Origin: an uncultured Clostridiaceae bacterium | GTDB taxonomy: Bacteria; Bacillota; Clostridia; TANB77; CAG-508 | Length of the DNA: 46,682 nucleotides | Assembly (NCBI GenBank): GCA_947642455.1 | Contig: CANRSN010000016.1 | Location: 1 to 46,682, forward strand | Direction of reading: 5' to 3' | Part shown: piece after piece, positions 17,064 through 26,909 of the stretch | How positions within the stretch are numbered: position 1 is the first letter of the stretch | How the letters are laid out: the number at the start of each line of letters is the position of its first letter | Notes under the pieces: generated by a model | What the model was told of the DNA's origin: nothing | What the model saw: the letters and a program-made list of their open reading frames with translations, nothing else | Database searches by the model: none | Translations under genes and position numbers: made by a program

Positions 17064-17420
17064 ATGAATCAAAGTGATTTTGGGAAATTGCTTAGAGATA
17101 AAAGGAAAGAACATCATAAAACTCAAGAAGAAGTAGCAAATAGCATAAATAAAAACAAAATGTTAATAAGCGGAATGGAAACAGGAAAAAATAATCCACC
17201 TATTGGAGATGACTTAAAAAATATAATGGAATGCTTAGGATTAAATGAAGAAGAGGAAAAAGAGTTTAAAATTATTGCTGCTCTTGAGAGAGGAACATTA
17301 CCAAACGAGTTAATCACATTAGTAAAAAATGATAAACGAATTATAGATATACTATATAAAATGAAAGAAAAAAATTTAACAGACGAAAAATATGAAAAGA
17401 TAAATAAGATATTAAAATAG
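17064..17420 (+). CDS. XRE-family regulator, probable controller of the type I RM operon
   Basis: The N-terminal 65 residues form an XRE helix-turn-helix (LLRDKRKEHHKTQEEVANSINKNKMLISGMETGKNNPP), followed by an acidic-basic helical tail of about 50 residues. It is the first gene of the hsd operon, 35 bp before hsdM, and immediately follows the perfect palindrome over the promoter. This arrangement resembles controller (C) proteins that delay or limit restriction gene expression after entry into a new host; the control role is inferred. Confidence 0.85.
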   Translation: MNQSDFGKLLRDKRKEHHKTQEEVANSINKNKMLISGMETGKNNPPIGDDLKNIMECLGLNEEEEKEFKIIAALERGTLPNELITLVKNDKRIIDILYKMKEKNLTDEKYEKINKILK

Positions 17421-17455
17421 AATTATAAAATACAAAAAGTGGGGGAATTTGAAAT

Positions 17456-19198
17456 ATGAGTACAAATGTAAATGCAAAAGCAAATTTAATATGGGAAGTA
17501 GCAACAAAATTAGTAGGAGTATATAAACCACATGAATATGGTAAGGTAATATTGCCTATGACAGTTTTAAAGAGATTTGATGATATATTAAAGCCAACAA
17601 AGGAAAAAGTGCTAGAGGCATATGAACAATACAAAGATTTTGAAGTTAAAGAACAATTCTTAATTGAAGCATCTGGCTATAAGTTTTATAATACAAGTAA
17701 GTATAATTTTCAAAAACTGCTTAATGATCCCGACAACATAGAGAGTAACTTTAAAAATTATATAAATGGTTTTTCAGATAATGTAATTGATATACTTAAT
17801 AATTTCAAATTTGAAAATGAAATAAAAACAATGGCAGAAAATAGATTATTATATGTAGTATTAGAGGAGTTTAATAGTAAAAAAGCATATATGGGACTAG
17901 ATGAGGTAAAAACAGAAGATATGGGATATATCTTTGAAGAATTAGTTAGAAAATTTTCAGAAAGTTATGATGAAGAAGCAGGAGCTCATTTTACAGCAAG
18001 AGATATTATTTACCTTATGACAGATTTATTGGTTGCTGAAGAAAGAGATGTTTTAATAAACGAAAATAAAGTGAAGACAATTTATGATATGGCAATGGGA
18101 ACATCGCAAATGCTGGCTTGTATGACAGATAGGTTGAAACAATTAAATAAAAATGCTATTGTTGATTGCTATGGTCAAGAATTAAATCCAGAGACTTATG
18201 CTATTGCAAAAGGAGATATGCTAATAAAAGATGGAGAAGCAGATAATTTTAAACAGGGAGATACTTTGGATGATGATAAATTCAAAGGATATGAATTTGA
18301 TTATATTATTTCAAATCCTCCTTTTGGGATAGATTGGAAGAAACAAAAGAAAGCAATAGAAAATGAGGTAGCAAAAGGTGATAAAGGAAGATTTCCAGTC
18401 GGTACACCTAAAATTAGTGATGGACAAATGTTATTTACTTTAAATGGCATAGCAAAGTTAAAAGATGATGGAAGAATGGCTATTATTCAAAATGGTTCTC
18501 CACTATTTAGTGGACAAGCGGGATCTGGAGAATCTGAAATAAGAAGATATATAATTGAAAATGACTGGTTAGAAGCTATTATTCAATTACCAACAGATTT
18601 ATTTTATAATACAGGAATATCTACATATATTTGGTTGATAAACAAGCATAAGAATGCTATGAGAGAAGGAAAAGTACAGTTAATAGATGCTTCAAATTGT
18701 TATGAAAATAGAAGAAAGAATATAGGAAATAAAAGAAAAGATATTAGTGAAGAATGTAAGAATTTAATATTAAGAGCATACGACGATTTTCAAGATAAAG
18801 AATATGATGAAAATGGAAAATCAGTAGAAAGTAAGATTTTTAATAATACAGATTTTGGATTTAATAGAATTACAATTGAAACACCAATATTTGATGAAAA
18901 CAATAACATTATAAAAGATAAAAAAGGAAATAATAAGCCGAACAGTGAAAAAAGAGATTATGAGAATGTGCCATTAAAAGAAGATATAGATGAATATTTT
19001 GAACGTGAAGTATTACCATATAATGCAAATGCTTGGATAGATAAAAATAAAACAGTAGTAGGATATGAAATACCTTTTACAAGATTTTTCTACAAATATG
19101 TTGAACCAGAAGATTCAGATGTAATAGAAGCAAGAATTAGAAAAAATGAGAAAGATATTATGAGTTCTCTTGAAAAATTATTTAAGGAGGACAAGTAA
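17456..19198 (+). CDS. hsdM: Type I RM methyltransferase subunit HsdM (system 1)
   Basis: An N6-adenine methyltransferase subunit of a type I restriction-modification complex. The N-terminal HsdM_N helical domain is followed by HFTARDIIYLM, motif I YDMAMGTSQML (an atypical form of the DPxxGTGGFL SAM-binding loop), GQELNPETYAIAKGDM, and the catalytic motif IV ISNPPFG with Asn at about residue 287. The C-terminal tail is long. The start ATG 17456 has GGGGGA upstream. hsdS follows after 2 bp. The altered motif I (GTSQ) occurs in a sub-lineage as far as I recall, so I do not take it as inactivating. Confidence 0.93.
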   Translation: MSTNVNAKANLIWEVATKLVGVYKPHEYGKVILPMTVLKRFDDILKPTKEKVLEAYEQYKDFEVKEQFLIEASGYKFYNTSKYNFQKLLNDPDNIESNFKNYINGFSDNVIDILNNFKFENEIKTMAENRLLYVVLEEFNSKKAYMGLDEVKTEDMGYIFEELVRKFSESYDEEAGAHFTARDIIYLMTDLLVAEERDVLINENKVKTIYDMAMGTSQMLACMTDRLKQLNKNAIVDCYGQELNPETYAIAKGDMLIKDGEADNFKQGDTLDDDKFKGYEFDYIISNPPFGIDWKKQKKAIENEVAKGDKGRFPVGTPKISDGQMLFTLNGIAKLKDDGRMAIIQNGSPLFSGQAGSGESEIRRYIIENDWLEAIIQLPTDLFYNTGISTYIWLINKHKNAMREGKVQLIDASNCYENRRKNIGNKRKDISEECKNLILRAYDDFQDKEYDENGKSVESKIFNNTDFGFNRITIETPIFDENNNIIKDKKGNNKPNSEKRDYENVPLKEDIDEYFEREVLPYNANAWIDKNKTVVGYEIPFTRFFYKYVEPEDSDVIEARIRKNEKDIMSSLEKLFKEDK

Positions 19199-19200
19199 AT

Positions 19201-21069
19201 ATGAGAGAAATGAAAGAATCAGGTATTGAATGGATTGGAAGAATACCTAAAAATTGGAATATAAAGACAATAGATAAATGTTTTAGAGAAAGAAATGAAA
19301 GAGTGTCAGATTATGATTGGGAACCTCTTTCTGTAACTAAACAAGGAATAGTTAAGCAGTTAGAAACAGCTGCTAAATCAGATGCGCATGATGCTAGAAA
19401 AAAAGTTTGTAATGGAGATTTTGTTATAAATTCGAGATCAGACAGAAAACAATCATGTGGTTTATCTAATTATGATGGTTCAGTTTCTTTAATCAATATT
19501 GTACTTGAGAATAAAAATTTAAAAAATGAATATATAAAATATTTATTAAAAAATTATGGATTTGCAGAAGAATTTTATAGATGGGGAAGTGGAATTGTCT
19601 CAGATTTATGGTCAACAAATTTTCAAAAAATGAAAAAAATAAGTATTCCTGTTCCACCAGATTATGAACAAATTAAAATTAGTAATGAATTAGATGAAAA
19701 AATAATAGAAATAGATAAGGTAATAAAAAAAACGGTGCAAACTGTTGAAGATTATAAGCTATATAAACAATCAATAATTACTAAAATTGTTACTAAGGGA
19801 TTAGATGAAAATGTTGAAATGAAAGATAGTGGTATTGAATCGGTTGGAATGATTCCAAGGCATTGGAAACTTATAAAATTAAAATATATTGTAAATTCTA
19901 TTGGCAAAGGTAATGGAATTACTAAAGAAGACATTGTAACTGATGGAGATACACCTTGTGTGAGATATGGCGAAATATATTCAAAATATAACTATAAGTT
20001 CTATGAATGTGAAACTAGAACTAATAAAGAAAGGATAAATTCAAATCAATATTTTACTTATGGTGATTTATTATTTGCTGGCACAGGAGAATTAGTAGAA
20101 GAAATAGGAAAAAACATAGCATACTTAGGAAATGAAAATTGTTTGGCTGGGGGAGATATTATAATTGTAAAGCATTCTGAAAATCCAGTATTTTTAAGTT
20201 ATGCTTTAAATAGTCATTATGGACAAACACAAAAAAGTTATGGAAAGTCTAAATTGAAAGTTGTTCATATATCAGGTGCAGAAATTGGTAATATATTAAT
20301 AGCTTTGCCACCACAAAAAGAACAAATTCAAATTGAGAAATATATATCAGAGAAATGCGAAGAAATAGATAAATTAATTAATAATAAAGAAAAAATAATA
20401 GAAGAATTAGAAAACTATAAAAAATCACTTATATATGAATATGTAACAGGAAAAAAAGAGGTAAAAACAAATTATAATAATACAGAAATGGCAGAGTTAT
20501 CGTTAAGAATAATAGAGCAACTTCCTAATAATTACTCTATGTGCAAGATAAAATTAAATAAAATACAGAGTGTAATATTAAAAAAGATTAAATATAAACA
20601 AGAACCAGATTATGAAAAGTATGCTGCAGGTCCATATAGCGAAGAAATGATGAAGAATGTATATGATATTTTTAAAGAAAAAGAGTGGGTAAAAATTTCA
20701 AAAGATAATATGAGAGATATTTATACACTAGATAATAACTATAAAGAAGGTATTGAAAAATACCAAAAAGATTTTAAAGGATATGACAATGAGATAACAA
20801 GAATAATAAAATTATTTAAAAATAAGGATACACAAGAAAGTGAGATAATTGCTACATTGTTTTATTGTTGGAATGATTTTTTAATTGATGGAATAAAACC
20901 AACTGATAATCAAATAATAGAAGCATTTTATGCATGGAGCAAAAGAAAGAAATACATAAAAACAAGTAAAGTTAAAAAATGTCTTGAATATATGAGAAAT
21001 AATAATTTAATGCCAAATGGATATGGAAAGAAAACAATTCAAAGGAGCAATAATTATGGAAGAAAATGA
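19201..21069 (+). CDS. hsdS: Type I RM specificity subunit HsdS with extra C-terminal domain
   Basis: Two target-recognition domains are visible, each opening with a MKESGIEWIGRIPKNWN-like motif (residue 1, and KDSGIESVGMIPRHWK near residue 210) and closing with a conserved helix (EQIKISNELDEKIIEIDKVI; EQIQIEKYISEKCEEIDKLI). The normal HsdS would end at about residue 425. A further ~195 residues follow (from TEMAELSLRIIEQLP), with KLNKIQSVILKKIKYKQEPDYEKYAAGPYSEE, which I cannot assign; the wording resembles small helical antitoxin-like domains but this is weak. AAGGAGG precedes ATG 19201. The end overlaps hsdR by 14 bp. Confidence 0.9.
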   Translation: MREMKESGIEWIGRIPKNWNIKTIDKCFRERNERVSDYDWEPLSVTKQGIVKQLETAAKSDAHDARKKVCNGDFVINSRSDRKQSCGLSNYDGSVSLINIVLENKNLKNEYIKYLLKNYGFAEEFYRWGSGIVSDLWSTNFQKMKKISIPVPPDYEQIKISNELDEKIIEIDKVIKKTVQTVEDYKLYKQSIITKIVTKGLDENVEMKDSGIESVGMIPRHWKLIKLKYIVNSIGKGNGITKEDIVTDGDTPCVRYGEIYSKYNYKFYECETRTNKERINSNQYFTYGDLLFAGTGELVEEIGKNIAYLGNENCLAGGDIIIVKHSENPVFLSYALNSHYGQTQKSYGKSKLKVVHISGAEIGNILIALPPQKEQIQIEKYISEKCEEIDKLINNKEKIIEELENYKKSLIYEYVTGKKEVKTNYNNTEMAELSLRIIEQLPNNYSMCKIKLNKIQSVILKKIKYKQEPDYEKYAAGPYSEEMMKNVYDIFKEKEWVKISKDNMRDIYTLDNNYKEGIEKYQKDFKGYDNEITRIIKLFKNKDTQESEIIATLFYCWNDFLIDGIKPTDNQIIEAFYAWSKRKKYIKTSKVKKCLEYMRNNNLMPNGYGKKTIQRSNNYGRK

Positions 21070-24000
21070 AAGAAGATTTGAGCAAGATATAGAAAGTTAT
21101 TTATTATCAGAAGATGGAGGATATGTAAAAGGATATCCACAAGATTTTGATAGAGAATGTGCTTTAAATAAAAAAGACTTATTTACCTTTATAGAGAATT
21201 CTCAAAATAATGAATGGGAAAGATATAGAAAATCTTTTCCAGATGACTACGAAAATAGATTTATAAAAAGATTTAATGAAGAAGTTGCTCAAAGAGGTGT
21301 TATAGACGTTGTTAGAAATGGGATAACGGATAGAGGGTTTAAATTTAAGTTGGCATATTTTCAACCAGAAACAAATTTAAATCCAGAAGATAGAAAATTA
21401 TATGAAATGAATATTTTAAATGAAACGAGACAATTAAAATATTCTACTCAAAATGAAAATTCAATTGATATAGTTTTATTATTAAATGGTATTCCTTTAG
21501 TTGCTCTAGAATTAAAAAATCAAATAACAGGACAAAGTTCTGAAAATGCTCAAAAACAATTTATGTATGATAGAGATCCAAGAGAATTAATATTTAAATT
21601 TAATTCAAGAATAATAGTATATTTTGCTGTAGATCATTATGATGTAAAAATGACTACAAAACTAGCAGGACCAAATACAAGATATTTACCATTTAATCAA
21701 GGTTCAAATGGGGCAGGAAATGTAGGAGGTGCAGGAAATCCAACAAATTATGATGGATATACTACAGATTATTTATGGAAAAATGTATTAATGAAGGATT
21801 CTTTAATGGAAATAATTCATAAATTTGTTCATTTAGAAGTTAAAGAAGAAATAGAACATAAAAATGGTAAAGAAAAGAAGATTGAAAAAAGAAATATAAT
21901 ATTTCCTAGATATCATCAATTGGATGTTGTAAGAAAATTGATATGGAATGTAAGGGATTGTGGAGTTGGACAAAACTATTTAATTCAACATAGTGCTGGA
22001 TCTGGAAAATCAAATTCTATTGCATGGCTTGCACATAGACTTTCTGGATTGCATGATAAAAATAACAATGCAGTATTTAATTCTATTATAGTTGTAACAG
22101 ATAGAACTGTATTAGATAAGCAATTACAAGACACTATATATCAGTTTGAGCACCAAAAAGGAGTAGTTGTAAAAATAGATGATGAAAAAACATCACAGGA
22201 TTTAAAAGATGCTATAAATGATGGAAAGAGAATTATTATAACAACTCTTCAAAAATTTCCAGTAATATATAAAGATGTATCCGATACAGCTGGCAAAAAA
22301 TTTGCAGTAATAGTTGATGAAGCTCATTCAAGTCAAACAGGAAATTCAGCAAAGAAATTGAAAATAGCACTAGCAGATAGAGATGAAGCATTGAAGAAAT
22401 ATGCAGAATTAGAGGCAATAGCAGAAGAAAATGAAAAAGACTATGAAGATAAAATAGTAGAAGAATTAGCTACACATGGAAAACAAGATAATTTATCATT
22501 CTTTGCGTTTACAGCAACACCGAAAGGAAAAACACTAGAGTTATTTGGAACAAAGCAAGAAGATGGAACTTTTAGACCATATCACATTTATAGTATGAGA
22601 CAAGCTATAGAAGAAGAATTTATATTAGATGTGTTAGCAAATTACATGACTTATGAATCTATATATAAAATTGCAAAAAAAATACCAGATAATCCAGAAG
22701 TTCCAGAAAATTATGCAACTAAATATATCAAAAAATTTGAGAGTTTACACGAAATAAATATAACGCAAAAGACTCAAATAATAGTTGAACAATTTAGAAA
22801 AGTAACTAAAAATAAAATTGGCGGTAAAGGAAAAGCAATGCTTGTTACAGCTTCAAGATTACATGCAGTAAGGTATTTTTTTGAAATGAAAAGATATATA
22901 CAAGAAAAGGGATACGATGATCTTGATGTTTTAGTAGCGTTTTCAGGAGAAGTTAAAGATGGTGGAGAAGCTTTTACAGAAAGTGGAATGAATAAGACTA
23001 AAGATGGCAAGAAAATAAAAGAATCTCAGACAAAAGAATACTTTCATGGAGATGAATTCAATGTATTAGTAGTTGCTGAAAAATATCAAACAGGATTTGA
23101 TGAGCCATTATTGCATACAATGTTTGTGGACAAAAAGTTGTCTGGAATAAAAGCTGTACAAACACTATCAAGATTAAATAGAATGTGTAAAGGAAAAGAT
23201 GATACATTAGTAATTGATTTTGTAAATAAAGCAGAAGATATTCAAGAAGCTTTCAAACCATTTTATGATGTTTCAGTTTTAGAAAAAGAAACAGATCCCA
23301 ATGTTATATATAATAAGTTAAATATATTAAAAAGTTATAAATTATGGTATGATGATAATGTAGAAAAATTTTGCAAAGTGTATTTAAAAAATGGAAAACA
23401 AAATGAAAATGATTTTGGAAAATTGACGAGCTGTGTTAAAGAAACTGTTGATTTATATAATAAATTAGATATTGAGCAAAGAGAAAGCTTTAGAAAAGAA
23501 GTAAAAAGCTTTAATAGATTTTATTCATATATAACTCAAATAGCATATATGGGTGATGAAGAATTACATAAAATTTATATGTATTTAAGATACGTAGAAA
23601 AATTATTACCAAAGAACAAAATAGATGTAATAGATTTAGAAGGAACAGTTAAACTTACATACTATAATTTAAAGCAAACTTTTGATGGAAGTGTATCATT
23701 GAGAAAAACAGAAGAAACTCCAGGAATGATAAAACCACAAGGAGCAAAAATACAAATAGCAGTATTACCAGAAAAGAGATTACTAGATGAAGTAATTCAA
23801 AAAGTAAATGAATTGTATTCTGGGCAATTTACAGATGGAGATAATCTCATAGTAGAGAATCTTATGAATACTATTATGGAAGATAAAACAATTAAAAACT
23901 TAGCTAAAAATAATAACGAAGATATGTTTACAAAATCAGTATTTCCTAAAGTATTTAGTGAGAAAACAGCAAAATGTTATAAAGAAAGTGCAACTTCATA

Positions 24001-24163
24001 TAAGAAGTTGTTTGAAAATAAAGAATTCTATGATGCGATTATGAATTCTTTAGGAAATGTTATTTACAGATTAATGAAAAATGAGTATGATGAAGATAAC
24101 GAAGAACAAGATAACAATCTAAAAGTTGCAGAAGACAGTGAAGAGTATAAATTGGAGGAGTAG
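21056..24163 (+). CDS. hsdR: Type I RM restriction subunit HsdR (system 1)
   Basis: The motor and nuclease subunit of 1035 residues. The N-terminal PD-(D/E)XK nuclease has NSIDIVLLLNGIPLVALELKNQ. The superfamily 2 helicase has Walker A AGSGKSNSIAWL (about residue 315), motif II VDEAHSSQTG (about 420), motif III FFAFTATPKG, motif V AEKYQTGFDEP and motif VI LSRLNRM. The frame extends to 21017 but the first 13 codons lie inside hsdS; AAGGAGC before ATG 21056 sets the start. All catalytic motifs are intact, so the system looks functional. Confidence 0.95.
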   Translation: MEENERRFEQDIESYLLSEDGGYVKGYPQDFDRECALNKKDLFTFIENSQNNEWERYRKSFPDDYENRFIKRFNEEVAQRGVIDVVRNGITDRGFKFKLAYFQPETNLNPEDRKLYEMNILNETRQLKYSTQNENSIDIVLLLNGIPLVALELKNQITGQSSENAQKQFMYDRDPRELIFKFNSRIIVYFAVDHYDVKMTTKLAGPNTRYLPFNQGSNGAGNVGGAGNPTNYDGYTTDYLWKNVLMKDSLMEIIHKFVHLEVKEEIEHKNGKEKKIEKRNIIFPRYHQLDVVRKLIWNVRDCGVGQNYLIQHSAGSGKSNSIAWLAHRLSGLHDKNNNAVFNSIIVVTDRTVLDKQLQDTIYQFEHQKGVVVKIDDEKTSQDLKDAINDGKRIIITTLQKFPVIYKDVSDTAGKKFAVIVDEAHSSQTGNSAKKLKIALADRDEALKKYAELEAIAEENEKDYEDKIVEELATHGKQDNLSFFAFTATPKGKTLELFGTKQEDGTFRPYHIYSMRQAIEEEFILDVLANYMTYESIYKIAKKIPDNPEVPENYATKYIKKFESLHEINITQKTQIIVEQFRKVTKNKIGGKGKAMLVTASRLHAVRYFFEMKRYIQEKGYDDLDVLVAFSGEVKDGGEAFTESGMNKTKDGKKIKESQTKEYFHGDEFNVLVVAEKYQTGFDEPLLHTMFVDKKLSGIKAVQTLSRLNRMCKGKDDTLVIDFVNKAEDIQEAFKPFYDVSVLEKETDPNVIYNKLNILKSYKLWYDDNVEKFCKVYLKNGKQNENDFGKLTSCVKETVDLYNKLDIEQRESFRKEVKSFNRFYSYITQIAYMGDEELHKIYMYLRYVEKLLPKNKIDVIDLEGTVKLTYYNLKQTFDGSVSLRKTEETPGMIKPQGAKIQIAVLPEKRLLDEVIQKVNELYSGQFTDGDNLIVENLMNTIMEDKTIKNLAKNNNEDMFTKSVFPKVFSEKTAKCYKESATSYKKLFENKEFYDAIMNSLGNVIYRLMKNEYDEDNEEQDNNLKVAEDSEEYKLEE

Positions 24164-24165
24164 TA

Positions 24166-24996
24166 ATGAATCAAAATGTTGTAACAATGATACTAAAGAA
24201 TGGAACTGCTACAGGAATAATTCAAGGCAATTTAGATGAATGGATAGGAGTAAGTTATAAAATACCTAGAAGCAAGATGAAAGAAGCAAAAGATTTAAAG
24301 GGAATAAATAATACTGGTGTGTATATTTTATTAGGTGTAGATGAAGATACAGGTGAGAATAGAGCTTATATTGGAGAGGCAGAAGATATATATGTTAGAT
24401 TATTGCAACATAATAAGAATAAAGAATTTTGGAGAGAATGTATTGTATTTGTAAGTCAAGATAATTCATTAAACAAGGCTCATATAAAATATATTGAAAA
24501 TAAATTATATACAAAGGCAAACAAAGTTGGAAGATATGAAATAAATCAAGTAACACCAACAAAATCATCATTAGATGATGCTGACGAAATAAAAGCGATA
24601 AAATTTTTTGAAAAAGTAATAATTTTAACATCTGTATATGGATATCATATGTTTGATGAAATCCTATCTGAAGAAAACAAGAACAAAGATAATGAGTTGT
24701 TATATTTAAATAATAATAATATTGAATATGCAAAAGGCATTTTGACTGATGAAGGATTTGTTATTTTGAAAGGTTCAAAAATAAAAGATAAAATTGCTAA
24801 TTCTTTATCACCAAGTTTAATCAAATATGCAGAGAGAGAACGTAATTCTAAAGATATAGAGGATAATGTATTTGTAAACAACCACTTATGCTCTACTCCA
24901 TCAATGGCAGCAGTTATTATTTTAGGAAGAAATTCTAATGGATATAGTGAATGGAAGAATAAAGATGGTGTGAAATTAAAAGACTTAATTAATTAA
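24166..24996 (+). CDS. GIY-YIG nuclease with DUF4357 domain, RM-operon partner
   Basis: A GIY-YIG domain at about residues 43-125 has TGVYILLG, RAYIGEAEDIYVRLLQH, FWRECIVF and a conserved helix KAHIKYIENKLY; the C-terminal ~90 residues (GFVILKGSKI, CSTPSMAAVIILGRNSNGYSEWKN) match DUF4357. Proteins with this pairing are often found beside type I and other RM genes, with unknown role. It begins 2 bp after the hsdR stop and is therefore the last gene of the XRE-hsdM-hsdS-hsdR operon. It might nick or modify foreign DNA or regulate restriction; no direct evidence. Confidence 0.85.
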   Translation: MNQNVVTMILKNGTATGIIQGNLDEWIGVSYKIPRSKMKEAKDLKGINNTGVYILLGVDEDTGENRAYIGEAEDIYVRLLQHNKNKEFWRECIVFVSQDNSLNKAHIKYIENKLYTKANKVGRYEINQVTPTKSSLDDADEIKAIKFFEKVIILTSVYGYHMFDEILSEENKNKDNELLYLNNNNIEYAKGILTDEGFVILKGSKIKDKIANSLSPSLIKYAERERNSKDIEDNVFVNNHLCSTPSMAAVIILGRNSNGYSEWKNKDGVKLKDLIN

Positions 24997-25004
24997 AAAA
25001 TCTA

Positions 25005-25068
25005 TTTTGGAAATAATTATATAAAATTAAAATAAAAACTTTCTTTTTTGGAAATAATATGATATAAT
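25005..25068 (+). promoter_or_regulatory. Promoter region with direct repeats upstream of XRE-Fic
   Basis: TTTTGGAAATAAT occurs at 25005-25017 and 25046-25058, 41 bp apart (about four helical turns), and TATAAT lies at 25063-25068. The repeats are likely operators for the XRE domain of the following protein. Confidence 0.5.
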
Positions 25069-25099
25069 ATTATTGTAGTGAAAAGGAGAGTTTTTTATT

Positions 25100-26032
25100 A
25101 TGTTAGGAGAAAAAATAAAATTATATAGAGAAAATAAAAATATGACGCAGGGTGAAGTGGCGAAAATATTAGGAGTAAAAGCAGCAACAATTTCAAAATA
25201 TGAGGCTGGAATATTGGAACCTAATATTGAATCATTAAAAAAGTTATCTGAATTATTTGAAGTTTCCATTGATGAGTTGTTAAAAGAAGATAAATTTGAT
25301 ATTTCAAAAATAAATGTATTAGATATACTTAGAGAACAAAAAGAAATGAAATTAAAAGGAAATTTATATCATCGAACTCAGATTTCATTTGCATATAATA
25401 CAAATCACATTGAAGGAAGTACATTAACGGAAGATCAAACAAGATATATTTTTGAAACCAATACTATTTTATTTGAAGGTGATACAATTGCAAAAGTAGA
25501 TGATATATTAGAAACAGCGAATCACTTTAAATTAGTTGATTATATGTTATATGTAGCAGATAAAAAACTAACAGAAAAGCTGATAAAAGAATTTCATAAG
25601 ATTTTAAAAGATGGTACTTCAGATAGTAGGGTAGAATGGTTTAATGTTGGAGAATATAAACAAAGAGCTAATACAATAGGAAGTGGTATTAAGACAACAT
25701 CACCTAATAATGTTGAAAAAGAAATGTCAGAATTAATTGATTGGTATAATTCACTTAAACAAATTACTATAAAAGAAATAATTGAATTTCATTATAGATT
25801 TGAAAGCATCCATCCATTTCAAGATGGTAATGGCAGAATAGGAAGAATTATTATGTTTAAGGAATGTTTAAAAAACAATATTATTCCATTCATTATACAA
25901 GATGCAGATAAATTATTTTATTATAGAGGATTGAAAGAATACAAAAATGAAAAAGGATATTTAATTGATACATGTTTAAATGCGCAAGATCAATATACAG
26001 AAATGATTAGATATTATATAGGTAATAAATAA
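25100..26032 (+). CDS. XRE-Fic fusion protein (predicted AMPylase/nucleotidyl transferase)
   Basis: Residues 1-65 form an XRE helix-turn-helix (MTQGEVAKILGVKAATISKYEAG). A Fic domain follows with the complete catalytic motif HPFQDGNGRIGR at about residue 238 and an N-terminal inhibitory-helix motif TNHIEGSTLT at about residue 103, as in self-inhibited Fic proteins that carry their antitoxin helix in cis. Fic enzymes transfer AMP or other nucleotides to target proteins. The fusion may sense and autoregulate through the direct repeats upstream. It stands alone between the RM operon and the nuclease-helicase pair, with its own promoter and terminator. Confidence 0.93.
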   Translation: MLGEKIKLYRENKNMTQGEVAKILGVKAATISKYEAGILEPNIESLKKLSELFEVSIDELLKEDKFDISKINVLDILREQKEMKLKGNLYHRTQISFAYNTNHIEGSTLTEDQTRYIFETNTILFEGDTIAKVDDILETANHFKLVDYMLYVADKKLTEKLIKEFHKILKDGTSDSRVEWFNVGEYKQRANTIGSGIKTTSPNNVEKEMSELIDWYNSLKQITIKEIIEFHYRFESIHPFQDGNGRIGRIIMFKECLKNNIIPFIIQDADKLFYYRGLKEYKNEKGYLIDTCLNAQDQYTEMIRYYIGNK

Positions 26033-26040
26033 ACTAAAGA

Positions 26041-26088
26041 AAAGCGAGATAATAGTAATTATATATTACAAATTATTTTGCTTTTTTT
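26041..26088 (+). terminator. Terminator after XRE-Fic
   Basis: AAAGCGAGATAAT (26041-26053) pairs with ATTATTTTGCTTT (26072-26084) with G-T pairs, followed by more T residues. Confidence 0.65.
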
Positions 26089-26156
26089 GATAATAAAATA
26101 CAAGTTTCGACATTTTTTTTATAATATGAATGGTAATATTAATGAGGGGAAATTAA

Positions 26157-26909
26157 ATGGAAAAATTAGAGAATCAAAATATATTAGAAATAATTTGCAA
26201 TGATGAAGAAGAAACAATAAAACAAAAATTAAAACAATTACTAGTAACTATATGTTATGGCAAAGAACAAGAAGAATTAGAAATTATTAGTTTTGATGAA
26301 ACTATAGAAGAGTTAAATAAAAGAATAGAGAGAAAAACAGATGAGCAAAAAGCAGGGATGATAGGAGAACTATTATTTCATTTAAAAAGTTTTGAAAAAT
26401 TAAAAAATTATAGCCATATATCTATTTATTTAAATAGGGAAGAGAGAAGTGTAAAAAAAGGATTTGACGTATTATTGTTTGATGGAAAAAAAGTATGGTA
26501 CACAGAAGTAAAGTCAAGAGAAAATGCTCAAAATGACAATATTACAGATTCTCATGTTTCCAAGATACAAGAAGCTATTACAGATGTTAAGGGAAAGTTC
26601 TCTAGTAATAATAAAAATTATTGGTTAACTGCAAAAAGTAATATTGCTAATGTTGAAGAAAAAGAATTAAAAAAACAAATAGCGGACATTCTTACTAAAG
26701 AAATTGATGAGCAAATAGAAAAAAATGCCATAGGAGTATCAGCAGTTTTTAAAAAAGATATAGATAATATTGATAAGAAAAAGGTTAAGGAAGTATTGGA
26801 TAGAGAAAAAAATAATTTTAAAAATATAGTAGCTGTTTGTATATCTCATGAAGATTATAAAAAAATGGTAAAAATATTGAAGGAGTTAGAAAATGGAACT
26901 AAGCTTTAA
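26157..26909 (+). CDS. Hachiman HamA-like nuclease (DUF1837-type)
   Basis: This 250-residue protein has a PD-(D/E)XK-like core: Glu71 in GMIGELLFH, Asp104 in KKGFDVLLF and Glu117/Lys119 in WYTEVKSRE. That spacing and its position directly upstream of a DEAH helicase gene match HamA of the Hachiman anti-phage system, also described as AbpA in E. coli. In the family HamA is held inactive by HamB and released on DNA damage or phage infection to degrade DNA. It overlaps the helicase gene by 17 bp. ATG 26157 has GAGGGG upstream; a TATAAT at 26120-26125 may be its -10. I assign the family by motif and partner only. Confidence 0.72.
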   Translation: MEKLENQNILEIICNDEEETIKQKLKQLLVTICYGKEQEELEIISFDETIEELNKRIERKTDEQKAGMIGELLFHLKSFEKLKNYSHISIYLNREERSVKKGFDVLLFDGKKVWYTEVKSRENAQNDNITDSHVSKIQEAITDVKGKFSSNNKNYWLTAKSNIANVEEKELKKQIADILTKEIDEQIEKNAIGVSAVFKKDIDNIDKKKVKEVLDREKNNFKNIVAVCISHEDYKKMVKILKELENGTKL

